The notes: generated from the letters alone by a model not told the origin. Numbered from the stretch's first letter, positions 35,524 through 43,600 are shown. The stretch is 64,000 nucleotides of DNA from Desulfobacteraceae bacterium (GCA_003599865.1 QZKS01000031.1:1-64000); one strand, 5' to 3'. Translations and numbers: made by a program.

Positions 35524-37437
35524 TCAACCATTTCTCAATCGACGGGTATCTCCCACCCGTATGGTTACATTCCTTGCATCAAAATATTCAATCAGCGGAA
35601 TCAGATACTTTCGCGATACACCGGCGATTTCCTTGAAATCCGGCGTTGTCAGTTCTTCTTTGGTCTGGAAAAAATCTACCAATCGTTTTTTCAAATCCGC
35701 AATCGCCTGATTGGAAAAAAACAGATCCTCTTTTATTTTTGTGATCTTTCCCTGTTCCACCAGATGCATGAGAACATCTCTGGCTGTGGAAGGATCGATG
35801 TCCAGTGTTTTGCTCAAATCCTTGAAATACGGCGGTGTGAGTCCGCTTTCCTGATACACAACCAGTATTTTTCGGCTTACATCCTCCTGATCGATTTTCA
35901 TGGATACCGTAAAATCAAACAGACGGACCATATCCTCTTCCAGAGCGATATCATCCGTTTTTTTCATATGGTTCAGCAGCAGGGTAAACAGCTTCCCATC
36001 CATGGCGGACGGCAGTCTGGATTTCAGTTCTTCCTTGGACATCCCGGCCTTCAGCGGATATTTCTCATGATAATTCCGAAGCTGCTGAACCGCTTCCGCA
36101 ACCAGGCTGTCCATATTTTCATGATGGATAAAAATCCGGTTTTCCTTGTCGATCTGAACCAGCATCCGGTTGGCGAGAAGGGATGCAATTGCTGTCTGAA
36201 GCTGTTTTTCCGGCAGATTGGTCATCAGCTTCAGATCACTGAACAGCGCACCGGCATATCCGGACTGTTTGACATGAAAAGCAATCACCCCGCCCGGGTC
36301 ACTGTCTGCGAGCCCTGTAAGTCCTGTCACAATCTCATCCCGGAACCGTTTATGTTTCACCGGAATCGGATTTAAAATATGTCCGCCGCCTATGGTCCTT
36401 ACCGGAGAATAGCTCCGGATCACAAACCGGTCATCCTTGACCAGCGTAACCGGCGTATCCAGCCGGATCTGACCGACAATGGAATCTCCCGGCATCAGTT
36501 CTTCCCGGTCCAGAAGGATCAGGTTTCCCATGATCTCGCTGGTTCCGGAATGGAAGCGGACCCGGGTGCGGTTCTTGACGGGCTTCTCGTTGCTTTTCAG
36601 AAAATTCAGTTGAACGTCGACCATGTAACTGGATTTCAGGCTTCCCGGCAGTGCCAGAACATCCCCGCGATTGACCGCGGTCTTTTCCAGCCCCTGAAAA
36701 TTGATGGCCGTGCGCATTCCGGATTCCGCCTTTTCCACGCTCAGATTGTGAACCTGAATGCCGCGAACCTTTGAGGTCACACCGCTCGGATAGACCATAA
36801 TCGTATCACCCACATGGATGCTTCCCGATACCAGTGAACCGGTGATGACCGTTCCAAACCCTTTCATGGTAAAAACCCTGTCCACCGGAAGCCGGAAAAG
36901 CCCGGTGGGCTGATGAGCCGGAATTCCGGAAGCCAGTTCATCCAATACTTTCAACAGTTCCGGAAGGCCTTCACCGGTTGCAGAAGATATCGGAACAATC
37001 GGCGCATCTTCCAGAAACGTGCCTGCCGTAAACCCGATCACATCCTCGATTACCAGTTCCCGCCATTCCTCGTCCACAAGATCATTTTTGGTCAGGGCAA
37101 TCAATCCGTGCTTGATGTTCAGCAGGCTGCAGATTTCCATATGTTCCCGGGTCTGCGGCATCACCCCTTCATCGGCGGCAATCACCATGACCACCATATC
37201 AATACCGGTTGCCCCCGCCACCATATTCTTGACAAACCGTTCATGGCCCGGAACATCCACGATTCCAAGATGCTGACCGCCCGGAAGCGCAAGCGATGCA
37301 AATCCCAGTTCAATGGTGATGCCCCGCTCCTTTTCCTCTTTTAACCGATCCGTATCGGTCCCGGTCAAGGCTTTGATGAGGCTGGTTTTGCCATGGTCAA
37401 TGTGACCGGCTGTACCCAAGATGATCTGTTTCAACAA
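35524..37437 (-). CDS. selB: Selenocysteine-specific elongation factor
   Basis: SelB brings selenocysteinyl-tRNA to the ribosome at UGA codons marked by a SECIS element. The 637-residue protein has the GTPase motifs [25 protein letters not shown] and TKND, two beta-barrel domains, and a C-terminal run of winged-helix domains (about 380-637) that bind SECIS RNA. Length and layout are typical. selA, selD and tRNA-Sec are not in the window. Its presence implies that the genome makes selenoproteins, so in-frame TGA codons in redox genes deserve attention. Confidence 0.97.
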   Translation of the reverse strand: MLKQIILGTAGHIDHGKTSLIKALTGTDTDRLKEEKERGITIELGFASLALPGGQHLGIVDVPGHERFVKNMVAGATGIDMVVMVIAADEGVMPQTREHMEICSLLNIKHGLIALTKNDLVDEEWRELVIEDVIGFTAGTFLEDAPIVPISSATGEGLPELLKVLDELASGIPAHQPTGLFRLPVDRVFTMKGFGTVITGSLVSGSIHVGDTIMVYPSGVTSKVRGIQVHNLSVEKAESGMRTAINFQGLEKTAVNRGDVLALPGSLKSSYMVDVQLNFLKSNEKPVKNRTRVRFHSGTSEIMGNLILLDREELMPGDSIVGQIRLDTPVTLVKDDRFVIRSYSPVRTIGGGHILNPIPVKHKRFRDEIVTGLTGLADSDPGGVIAFHVKQSGYAGALFSDLKLMTNLPEKQLQTAIASLLANRMLVQIDKENRIFIHHENMDSLVAEAVQQLRNYHEKYPLKAGMSKEELKSRLPSAMDGKLFTLLLNHMKKTDDIALEEDMVRLFDFTVSMKIDQEDVSRKILVVYQESGLTPPYFKDLSKTLDIDPSTARDVLMHLVEQGKITKIKEDLFFSNQAIADLKKRLVDFFQTKEELTTPDFKEIAGVSRKYLIPLIEYFDARNVTIRVGDTRRLRNG

Positions 37438-37478
37438 AAACTCCTCTTAACATCCCGATTGAAAACAACCGCAGCCGA

Positions 37479-37661
37479 TCAACCCTGCTTGTTCTTTTTA
37501 TTGGTTCGTAAATATTCAAAAAAATAGGCCATCCCGACCAGAAAAACACCCAGCGCGATCACATAAATGATTTGGGTATCCGGATAAAAAAAACGGGACA
37601 GCACCACGGCAAACACAATGCCCATTATCGCCCGAATCACAAAAATATGAAAACGATCCAA
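37479..37661 (-). CDS. Small two-helix membrane protein
   Basis: The 60-residue protein has two hydrophobic helices (about 9-23 and 31-50) and a basic tail NKKNKQG. The TTG start is preceded by AGAGGT. It lies 41 bases before selB on the same strand. I do not recognise a family. Confidence 0.6.
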   Translation of the reverse strand: MDRFHIFVIRAIMGIVFAVVLSRFFYPDTQIIYVIALGVFLVGMAYFFEYLRTNKKNKQG

Positions 37662-38022
37662 CCCTTTACCTCTTGTCTTTGCATATCATATTTCAAAAAA
37701 TACATGAAAAAAACCGGCTGACTGCCCGGTCAATACCCCAACCTGTTGAACAATGCACGGAAAAATCCACTCGAATTCAGGAAAGACAGACATTTTAACC
37801 GGCATAATATATTGAATATTTCGATGATTAAAATGTTTCCGCCTGACGTGGAACCCGGCTGAATCGGCCCTCAATGGATGGATAATCAATAGTATAGAAG
37901 TCCAAATTGGTCAACACCAAGTTTCAAAACCCGTTCCGGAAACTCTTCCCGGCCTCGGTTCTGCAACCGGCAAAAGGCATTTTTTCCTCTCATGAAAATA
38001 TCCGGAACCCGTATAAAACTGC
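37662..38022. other. Intergenic region between small membrane gene and tRNA promoter
   Basis: About 360 bases with no supported gene, tRNA or strong hairpin. It presumably holds the promoter of the selB operon on the minus strand. Confidence 0.35.
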
Positions 38023-38051
38023 TTGAAATGAACCCGGCAATCTGCTAAATA
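38023..38051 (+). promoter_or_regulatory. Sigma70 promoter for the tRNA pair
   Basis: TTGAAA (38023-38028) and TAAATA (38046-38051) are exactly 17 bases apart, with tRNA-His starting 16 bases further on. Confidence 0.6.
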
Positions 38052-38066
38052 GGGATTCTTTTTATG

Positions 38067-38142
38067 GTGGGTGTAGCTCAGTTGGCAGAGCACTAGGTTG
38101 TGGCCCTGGTTGCCGCGGGTTCGAGCCCCGTCACTCACCCCA
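38067..38142 (+). tRNA. tRNA-His (GTG)
   Basis: The cloverleaf is complete: acceptor GTGGGTG pairs with CACTCAC, the D-arm has TAGCTCAGTTGGCAGAGC, the anticodon is GTG, and the T-arm has GGGTTCGAGCCCC. The encoded CCA ends the gene. The base just before the acceptor is G, facing a C at the discriminator position, as required for the extra G-1 of tRNA-His. Confidence 0.96.
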
Positions 38143-38196
38143 TAAAACAACAACACCATTTCAATTCTCTTCATTGGCAATGGTTCTACTCATTTA

Positions 38197-38273
38197 GCGC
38201 CCGTAGCTCAGCTGGATAGAGCACCGGACTTCGAATCCGTAGGCCGGGGGTTCGAATCCCTCCGGGCGCGCCA
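38197..38273 (+). tRNA. tRNA-Arg (TCG), attachment site of an integrated element
   Basis: The 77-base gene has acceptor GCGCCCG paired with CGGGCGC, the anticodon TCG in the loop CTTCGAA, the T-arm GGGGTTCGAATCCC and an encoded CCA. Bases 38238-38269 of its 3' half recur exactly at 40391-40422, so this gene is the integration site of the element that follows. Confidence 0.96.
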
Positions 38274-38280
38274 TAAATTC

Positions 38281-38330
38281 AAAGGGTTTGCAGGAAGAAT
38301 GAGCTGCAAACCCTTTTTTATTAAGCCATA
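38281..38330 (+). terminator. Terminator just after tRNA-Arg
   Basis: AAAGGGTTTGCAG (38281-38293) pairs with CTGCAAACCCTTT (38314-38326) and a T-run follows. It lies inside the element boundary, so after integration it ends the tRNA transcript. Confidence 0.85.
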
Positions 38331-38589
38331 ATACTATCAACTGTCCCCAAATAGGCTTTAATCATAAAATTTAGCAAGAGTGTTTTGCATTTTAATTGGC
38401 TCGGGTAAAATCCGACCGAATCGAACTAACTTGCTCGTCCCCACATGATTTTGATAGTTACAACAGTATAATAGAATTATCCCAACAATGCACAATATGG
38501 CGTGGTTCAACCAAAATAATATCTATATATTGTGTCTCCAAAAAAAATTTATCTACAATAAAAACAAAAGGTTATCCAGGCCTCATCTT
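38331..38589. other. Gene-free left part of the integrated element
   Basis: I read all frames for integrase or recombinase motifs and found none. A TTG-initiated frame across 38396-38623 has no ribosome site or recognisable composition. Confidence 0.4.
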
Positions 38590-38591
38590 TT

Positions 38592-38612
38592 TTACGCCTA
38601 CGATTAGCGTAA
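38592..38612. promoter_or_regulatory. Operator 1 upstream of the XRE promoter
   Basis: TTACGCC, seven bases, then AGCGTAA: a 21-base inverted repeat with one mismatch. The spacer matches the reverse complement of the spacer in operator 2 except for one base. Confidence 0.6.
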
Positions 38613-38619
38613 AAATAAT

Positions 38620-38648
38620 TTGACATATTGATATCAACATGTTATTTT
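38620..38648 (+). promoter_or_regulatory. Sigma70 promoter of the XRE/ImmA operon
   Basis: TTGACA (38620-38625) and TATTTT (38643-38648) are 17 bases apart and lie between the two operator-like inverted repeats. Confidence 0.7.
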
Positions 38649-38657
38649 AACTTTAAC

Positions 38658-38678
38658 TTACGCCAATCGAAGGCGTAA
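38658..38678. promoter_or_regulatory. Operator 2 downstream of the XRE promoter
   Basis: TTACGCC, AATCGAA, GGCGTAA form a perfect 21-base inverted repeat just downstream of the -10 box, where a bound repressor would block transcription. Confidence 0.7.
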
Positions 38679-38702
38679 ATCAACAAGAACAGGAGGAGAA
38701 AA

Positions 38703-38729
38703 ATGAATCACAAAGGGGGTATGCTATGA
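38703..38729 (+). CDS. Eight-codon leader peptide before the XRE gene
   Basis: ATG at 38703 follows a strong AGGAGGAG site and encodes MNHKGGML before a TGA that overlaps the XRE start (ATGA). The better ribosome site belongs to this short frame, so XRE translation may depend on reinitiation. It could also be an accident of the sequence. Confidence 0.4.
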   Translation: MNHKGGML

Positions 38730-39073
38730 ATAGTTTTGGTAAGGCACTAAAAAAAGCCAGAATTGAAAAGCGCGCAACCCTTAGAGAAGTTGGTGCTTAT
38801 ATCGGAAAATCAGTTGGATATATCTCCGATATCGAACATGACAGAAAACGTCCGCCCAATTTAGAAATTGTAAGTAAAATGGAGGGATTTTTAAGAGTTA
38901 CAGATGGAACTTTGGTCGAACTCGCAAATTCAATAAGACAAATCGGCCCGCAACTAACAAGAACAATAAGTGGCAATCACAAATTGTCAACAGTACTTCT
39001 AAGAGCAGAGCAACTATCGGAGGAGAAACAAGAAAAGTTATTAGAAATAATAAAAAAACTGGAGGATGAGTAA
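38726..39073 (+). CDS. XRE-family repressor, ImmR-like
   Basis: The 115-residue protein has an N-terminal helix-turn-helix (about 5-60; TLREVGAYIGKSVGYISDIEHDRKRPP) and a C-terminal charged helix (LSEEKQEKLLEIIKKLEDE). Such proteins repress promoters of mobile elements. Its gene directly abuts the ImmA-like peptidase gene, the same pairing as ImmR-ImmA of ICEBs1, where the peptidase cuts the repressor upon induction. The paired inverted repeats around its promoter are its probable binding sites. Confidence 0.85.
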   Translation: MNSFGKALKKARIEKRATLREVGAYIGKSVGYISDIEHDRKRPPNLEIVSKMEGFLRVTDGTLVELANSIRQIGPQLTRTISGNHKLSTVLLRAEQLSEEKQEKLLEIIKKLEDE

Positions 39074-39658
39074 ATGACTCGACGCCTTGTGCCTGCCAAG
39101 CCAAGAAGTAATGCAGACATTGAGAGCATGGCTTTGAACATTGTGCTGAAGTATCAACCAAGCGTTCTGTCTAATGAAGAAAGTTTTGACATTGAACGCT
39201 TCTTTGACTGTGATCTGGAAAAAATAACACAGGTAGAAATTGACTACAAACCGCTTGAAGCTGGCATATATGGCTACACCGATTCTGAAAACATGGAGTG
39301 TGTCATCTCAAGCGATTTGATAGATTCTCCACATCAACAGAATTTCTGTCGTTCTACAATGGCACATGAATCAGCCCATGCAATGATGCATGTACATGAT
39401 TACAGACTGCAAAAAGCGATTCTAAAATCGATACACAAACATGATCATGCAATAAAAATGTATCGAGAGAAAGACATCATTACATATAGGAATCCAGAAT
39501 GGCAGGCATGGAGGTTTGCGGGGGCATTGCTTATGCCCGAATCAGCAATACGAAATGCAATAGCGAAAGGGAAAAAAACTGATGATCTATCAGAACAATT
39601 TGGGGTAAACCCTTCGTTTGTAAGATCTAGATTGAAGGTTTTGAAGGTGTTTGTATAA
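39074..39658 (+). CDS. ImmA/IrrE-family metallopeptidase
   Basis: The 194-residue protein has the zinc motif HESAH at the core of STMAHESAHAMMH, preceded by an SSDL segment and followed by EWQAWRFAGALLMPESAI, all hallmarks of ImmA/IrrE peptidases. These cleave XRE repressors in mobile elements or DdrO in stress responses. The C-terminal LSEQFGVNPSFVRSRLKVL is a helix-turn-helix-like tail. The start codon immediately follows the XRE stop, so the two are translated together. Confidence 0.88.
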   Translation: MTRRLVPAKPRSNADIESMALNIVLKYQPSVLSNEESFDIERFFDCDLEKITQVEIDYKPLEAGIYGYTDSENMECVISSDLIDSPHQQNFCRSTMAHESAHAMMHVHDYRLQKAILKSIHKHDHAIKMYREKDIITYRNPEWQAWRFAGALLMPESAIRNAIAKGKKTDDLSEQFGVNPSFVRSRLKVLKVFV

Positions 39659-39700
39659 AAAAATGGGGATAGCATCCCGACAATGCATCCCCTTTTTTTT
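39657..39700 (+). terminator. Terminator after the ImmA-like gene
   Basis: GGGGAT (39665-39670) pairs with ATCCCC (39687-39692), flanked by an A-run and eight T residues. Confidence 0.75.
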
Positions 39701-39869
39701 GATCAGCGGATCATAAATTCAGAAACGTGGAGCCTGAGTTATTTATGATAAATAATCTGCAATTGGGTTGATTACCGGCCGCTGTCCATAAGGTGTTTTG
39801 AGCTTGGTAATTCTATCCTTATGCCCACCGGAATGTCAAGTAAAATATCGCTCCTGATTGGAGGTGCTC

Positions 39870-40010
39870 ATGGCCAACCACAAAGGTCGTGAACATCGCA
39901 AAGTCATAGGGTACATCTTTCGTGCTTGGGTTACACGAAGAGATGGCACTCGTGATTGGGCAAGAAACCATGGTTTAAAAGCATGGCGTATTCCCATTTA
40001 CGCAGACTAA
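39870..40010 (+). CDS. 46-residue basic protein of unknown function
   Basis: This short frame begins MANHKGREHRKVIGYIFRAW and ends AWRIPIYAD. A GGAGGT site lies six bases before the ATG. It is strongly basic in the first half and rich in Trp and Arg, with no membrane segment. No family is recognised. It lies within the tRNA-Arg element, between the peptidase terminator and a second small gene, and is a plausible cargo or accessory gene. Confidence 0.6.
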   Translation: MANHKGREHRKVIGYIFRAWVTRRDGTRDWARNHGLKAWRIPIYAD

Positions 40011-40099
40011 CTGCGATTTTTTAACCACCAGATCAGGTTCCCCCCCTGCCTGAAAAAATAAGAGGGGGTTTCTTTAATCAAACTTAGGAGACACAAAAA

Positions 40100-40282
40100 A
40101 TGGGCAGGACATTCAAACCAGGAGAAAAGGCACCAAGGTCAGGGCAATGGGGTATAGTTGGACCACGTGGAGGAGCCACAAATGAGGAGCGCACGATAAC
40201 TAAAGGCGAACCATTTCCACCACCGCCCCAAAAAGGTCAGAAATACATATTAAACGATCCGACGAAACATACAAAGAAATAA
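40100..40282 (+). CDS. YjzC-like small protein
   Basis: The 60-residue protein begins MGRTFKPGEKAPRSGQWGIVGPRGG and continues with a TKGEPFPPPP segment and a lysine-rich end. The order of FKPGxxxPxSG, a glycine-rich turn and GExFPP resembles the YjzC family, whose role is unknown. A GGAG site lies upstream. It is the last gene inside the integrated element, before a very strong terminator. Confidence 0.65.
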   Translation: MGRTFKPGEKAPRSGQWGIVGPRGGATNEERTITKGEPFPPPPQKGQKYILNDPTKHTKK

Positions 40283-40331
40283 TAAAATAGAAACAAATGG
40301 AATCTTGCAACTGTTTCTATTAAAATTAAAA

Positions 40332-40374
40332 ATAAAAGCGAGGTATTATCTATAGGATAATACCTCGCTTTTAT
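40332..40374. terminator. Perfect 19-bp hairpin at the right end of the element
   Basis: Bases 40332-40350 and 40356-40374 are exact reverse complements around a five-base loop, with A/T-rich ends on both sides. It lies 17 bases before the right attachment copy and insulates element and host transcription in both directions. Confidence 0.9.
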
Positions 40375-40390
40375 AAAATCCTCTTTGATT

Positions 40391-40422
40391 CGTAGGCCGG
40401 GGGTTCGAATCCCTCCGGGCGC
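40391..40422 (+). repeat. Right attachment-site copy (partial tRNA-Arg duplicate)
   Basis: These 32 bases are identical to 38238-38269 inside tRNA-Arg, covering part of the anticodon-stem side, the T-arm and the acceptor 3' strand. They are not part of any complete tRNA here. Confidence 0.9.
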
Positions 40423-40435
40423 TTCATTAAATATG

Positions 40436-40467
40436 AAAAACCCATCGGTCGCACCGGCGGGTTTTTT
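40436..40467 (-). terminator. Terminator of the hipBA operon
   Basis: AAAAACCC with CGGT pairs with ACCG and GGGTTTTT around a three-base loop, with a small internal mismatch. It lies 10 bases past the end of hipA. Confidence 0.75.
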
Positions 40468-40476
40468 CCAATAACG

Positions 40477-41679
40477 CTATTTCTTCAAAATTCTCTTTTG
40501 AATATCGCTTTTCAATTGCCGGACTTCGTTCTCAGGCACATTAAATTTTTGAAAGGCCTCCCCTGCCTTCTCCATGGTATTTTTCACCTCCCGGTATATT
40601 TGTTCCGATTTCCGGACACCCATGGCTTTCCCGAATTTTATCAATCTTTCCTCTCCCGGGTGAAGATGATCATAGTCAAAATATAACACATGTTCTCTTC
40701 TGCCCTCTGTATCGGGAAGCAGATCATATGCCGGTGAAAGGCGATAGCCCTGCCCGTCGTAAATCATTGTGAAATTTTTCAAATGGTCGTCCGTGTTCCC
40801 AATCAGGGCATTAAAAATCATATGCCGATACATCATAGGAATATCTTTTTCAGGACGATAGCTGTGCTTTTTCAGGTAGGCAAACAATTCTCCATATCCA
40901 AGGTTGTACCATCCCTCGGCTTTCAGGAGCGATTGCATACTAACCATATGGTGCCGCCCGCCGGGTTCGGATATATCAAAACGGCGTACCAATAGGACAT
41001 TTCTGCGTCCGGCAGGAACCAAGCAGCATTCGGGAACGTCAAGTCCCGCCTTTTCGGCAAGGTCCATGGCGGATGCTTCTATCTGAACCATATGCATTCT
41101 GTCCCTGCTGCTGGGAAATTTGGCAACCCACTGGGAACCATCCGGTTTGCATACAAGCGCTTTCGGTCTTGCCCCTCCGGGCGAAGAACCGGCTCGGAAT
41201 AATGCCGCGAGTTCCGCACGTTCTATTTTTTCTCCGGCATCATACCGGCTGGCGACCTGAACCAGATCCGGCAGCTCTGTCAGGTCAATCGAATTACCGT
41301 CTCTTGCGGCCTGCCCCTCCCGACTATAGGATAATGCACCCAAACCATTTCCGCCAAGTGCCGCCAGCATCCCCGGCACATGCTGTTCACCCCTGGCAAG
41401 CCCCGCCTTCTGCGCCAGCAGTCTGCGTCCCCAGTCATCCGGCAGGGAATCCTCAAACACCGCATAAACACCTTGGGGTCTGTCCGTGACAAATATACCC
41501 GGCTGGAGAGGCAGATTCTCGGGATCCAGGGGAAAAGATCTCGAATCGCTCAGATAATCCGCTGCATATCGAAACTCACCATGAATCTTGCCGCGGTTAT
41601 CCGAATCTGAGCAAAGAATCCTTCCGACAGGCAATTCGCTGCCGTCAGAAAACGTAATCCATACATCAAGATTGATCAT
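40477..41679 (-). CDS. hipA: HipA-family serine/threonine kinase toxin
   Basis: HipA toxins phosphorylate an aminoacyl-tRNA synthetase (GltX in the E. coli case) and cause dormancy. The 400-residue protein has the N-terminal couple domain, RAGSSPGGARPKALV as the nucleotide loop, the catalytic GNTDDHLKNF and the metal-binding SPAYDLLP. These match an intact kinase. It begins six bases after hipB on the minus strand. The target in this organism is unknown. It lies just outside the tRNA-Arg element. Confidence 0.9.
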   Translation of the reverse strand: MINLDVWITFSDGSELPVGRILCSDSDNRGKIHGEFRYAADYLSDSRSFPLDPENLPLQPGIFVTDRPQGVYAVFEDSLPDDWGRRLLAQKAGLARGEQHVPGMLAALGGNGLGALSYSREGQAARDGNSIDLTELPDLVQVASRYDAGEKIERAELAALFRAGSSPGGARPKALVCKPDGSQWVAKFPSSRDRMHMVQIEASAMDLAEKAGLDVPECCLVPAGRRNVLLVRRFDISEPGGRHHMVSMQSLLKAEGWYNLGYGELFAYLKKHSYRPEKDIPMMYRHMIFNALIGNTDDHLKNFTMIYDGQGYRLSPAYDLLPDTEGRREHVLYFDYDHLHPGEERLIKFGKAMGVRKSEQIYREVKNTMEKAGEAFQKFNVPENEVRQLKSDIQKRILKK

Positions 41680-41685
41680 ATATTC

Positions 41686-41979
41686 CTATCTCTTTGAAGC
41701 GCGCTGACGTTTTCCGGTTTTCCTTTTTTCATACTGATCAAAAAGCGTTTCTTCCTTTTTCAGCACCAAATCCAGATCTCCAAGCCTGTCCAGAAGCCAG
41801 AGAGCCTCTGCCCACTTGCCAACCGATACGGTAGGATCACCTTTCTCCAGTTTTCTGAGAGTGGGGATGGATACCCCAAGACGCGCGGCAAATCGCTCCT
41901 GTGATTCATCTCTATCAATGCGAAATTCATGCAGCCGGCTTCCCAATAAAACCAACCTTTCCTCTATTACAGAAATCAT
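41686..41979 (-). CDS. hipB: HipB-like XRE antitoxin
   Basis: The 97-residue protein has an XRE helix-turn-helix (ESQERFAARLGVSIPTLRKLEKGDP) and a Lys/Arg-rich tail. HipB proteins repress the operon and neutralise HipA. I start it at the ATG at 41979: the frame opens 12 codons earlier with a TTG, but that codon is part of a near-perfect promoter -35 box, so it is not transcribed. The predicted transcript begins at or next to this ATG. Confidence 0.85.
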   Translation of the reverse strand: MISVIEERLVLLGSRLHEFRIDRDESQERFAARLGVSIPTLRKLEKGDPTVSVGKWAEALWLLDRLGDLDLVLKKEETLFDQYEKRKTGKRQRASKR

Positions 41980-41986
41980 ACTTTCT

Positions 41987-42015
41987 TTTATAGGTATTTT
42001 TAAATTTAATGTCAA
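41987..42015 (-). promoter_or_regulatory. Near-consensus promoter giving a leaderless hipBA mRNA
   Basis: On the minus strand TTGACA (42015-42010) and TATAAA (41992-41987) are exactly 17 bases apart. Only seven bases separate the -10 box from the hipB ATG, so transcription should start at or within a base or two of it. Confidence 0.75.
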
Positions 42016-42030
42016 ATTTATTTTCTTTTA

Positions 42031-42174
42031 TTATGATCGACATTAATGGTGATGAAACCATAAAAAGTCCTAATTCCGTCACTCCGGTGAAAATCGGAGT
42101 CCAGAACCCATTGAAAAAACTGGATTCTGACTTTCGTCAGAATGACAAAAAAGCTGATTTTCGACTTTTTACGA
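42031..42174 (+). repeat. 145-bp dispersed repeat, copy A
   Basis: This copy matches the minus strand of 45843-45987 closely over its whole length. It contains two hairpins (ACTCCGG.../...CCGGAGT-like and TTCTGACTTTCGTCAGAA). It lies between the hipBA promoter and the hemolysin-III gene. Confidence 0.85.
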
Positions 42175-42365
42175 TTTCATTAATGGTGGTGTTTTGTTAT
42201 CAGGAGGCAAACAGACTCACAAATTCTCCTGCTTTTGTTCCGATGCCGTTTATACTGAGAATGGATGGTATGCTATGACAGGTGTGTGGATAAAACAAGT
42301 TGATGGAAGGACAATACCATTATGATTTGCGGTCATCCGGCTTTTTTTGTGTGTCCGGCGATTCT

Positions 42366-43016
42366 CTATTCGAAAACCATCAGATACCGGTAAATCGCCC
42401 AGAAATGGCAAAAGCTTCCCAGCATGACATGCAGGTGCCAGATTTCATGAAAGCCGAAAACACCCGGCCATGGATCCGGTTTTCCGGTTCCATAAATGAC
42501 AGCGCCCACACTGTAGGAAAGACCGCCCATGGCCATCCAGAAAAAGCATCCCGGCGGCAGAAGGTTGAGCAACGGATATATGGCGATAAGGCAGATCCAG
42601 CCCATGGTGAGATAGATCCCGGTGGATACCCATCGGTGAACCGGATAGCCGGATATTTTCAGCAGGATCCCCAAAAAGGCAATCCCCCATACGACCCCGA
42701 AAAGACTCCATCCCCAAGGGCCCCTGAGCGGAATGAGACAAAACGGCGTATAGGTGCCGGCGATCAGCAGAAAAATAAAAATATGATCGATTTTTCGCAG
42801 TATCATGGTGGCTCTGTCGGACAACCGCAAGGCGTGATAAAGCGAACTTGAGCCGTACATCAGGATCAGGGTTAGGCCAAATATCGAAAACGAAACCACA
42901 TGCCAGGCAGCGGTTTTCCCGGAAGACATGGCAATGAGCAAAATCAATCCGAATATGGATGCAAGCATGCCAAGCATGTGCGAAATGGCATTTACCGGTT
43001 CTTTCAGAATGTTCAT
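42366..43016 (-). CDS. Hemolysin III-family (YqfA/PAQR) membrane protein
   Basis: The product of about 216 residues has seven hydrophobic helices and the family motifs NAISHMLGM, SSSLYHAL, DHIFIFLLIAGTYTPF and FHEIWHLHVMLG. The conserved His and Asp residues form the metal site of the PAQR fold. The start at 43016 follows AGGGGAG; an open frame extends 16 codons further. The physiological role of this family is not settled in most bacteria. Confidence 0.88.
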   Translation of the reverse strand: MNILKEPVNAISHMLGMLASIFGLILLIAMSSGKTAAWHVVSFSIFGLTLILMYGSSSLYHALRLSDRATMILRKIDHIFIFLLIAGTYTPFCLIPLRGPWGWSLFGVVWGIAFLGILLKISGYPVHRWVSTGIYLTMGWICLIAIYPLLNLLPPGCFFWMAMGGLSYSVGAVIYGTGKPDPWPGVFGFHEIWHLHVMLGSFCHFWAIYRYLMVFE

Positions 43017-43168
43017 GAAAACTCCCCTGCGTCTTTGTCTGGTTGATGGATCATACCGAAACATACTGCAGGGCCGGGGAAAAGTATAGAAATGATCCGG
43101 CTTTTACATTTCTTTTACCTCTGATCGGTCATCTGGTTTCCCCTGTTCCGCAACTCAAATTCCTGTTT

Positions 43169-43600
43169 TTATTTTTCACCCGGTTTTTCCGGGAAAGGAG
43201 GGCCATCTATTCTGCTTTTACCGCAGGCTGCCTTTTTCTCCAGCGCAAGAGTAATCTTTTTGAGCAGTTCCTCCAGTTTTACCGGTTTGAGAACATAATC
43301 AAAAGCGCCAAATTTCATCCCTTCGATGCTGGTTTCAACGGACGCATGACCGGTGAGCAGAATGACTTCCGTCAGGGGGTGATCCTTCTTGATGACCCGC
43401 ATGGCTTCGATGCCGTCCATGCCGCCGGGCATCTTGATGTCCATGATCACGGCGTCAAATTCCTTGCTTTTCATGATCTCCAGCGCTTCCTCCCCGCTGT
43501 GTACGCCAATGGCATCGATATCACGTTTTTTTAACCGGCGGACAAGGGTTTCCACGAAATCCTCCTCGTCATCTACGATCAATACGCTGAAATACGGCAT
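43169..43600 (-). CDS. Solitary receiver (CheY-like) protein 1
   Basis: The 143-residue protein is one receiver domain with LIVDDEEDFVETL, phospho-Asp in VIMDIKMPGG, LLTGHAS and YVLKPVK, plus a short tail and no output domain. It lies 25 bases after the membrane kinase gene on the same strand and is its most likely phospho-acceptor. It shares the MPGGMDGI and GHASVETSIEGMK signatures with the receiver encoded at 45342-45806. Confidence 0.9.
   Translation of the reverse strand: MPYFSVLIVDDEEDFVETLVRRLKKRDIDAIGVHSGEEALEIMKSKEFDAVIMDIKMPGGMDGIEAMRVIKKDHPLTEVILLTGHASVETSIEGMKFGAFDYVLKPVKLEELLKKITLALEKKAACGKSRIDGPPFPEKPGEK

Larger units (their letters stand above)
38238..40422 (+). mobile_element. 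2.15-kb integrated element in tRNA-Arg
   Basis: The element is bounded by a 32-base exact direct repeat that is the 3' part of tRNA-Arg on the left and a free copy on the right, the classic footprint of tyrosine-recombinase integration. Inside are an XRE repressor with paired operators, an ImmA/IrrE peptidase, a 46-residue basic protein and a YjzC-like protein. No integrase, excisionase, replication or transfer gene was found, so it is either a decayed element or one mobilised in trans. Its AT-rich composition contrasts with its neighbours. Confidence 0.85.

Noticed and set aside
38396-38623. TTG-initiated 75-codon frame in the tRNA-Arg element
   Set aside because: No ribosome site, mixed composition, and it runs through operator 1 and up to the promoter.
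38270-40390. Search for an integrase or recombinase inside the element
   Set aside because: No frame on either strand shows the Arg/His/Tyr motifs of tyrosine recombinases or a serine-recombinase catalytic domain.
40383-40422. A second tRNA-Arg gene
   Set aside because: Only the 3' portion is present; there is no D-arm, anticodon or 5' acceptor strand, so it is an attachment-site copy.
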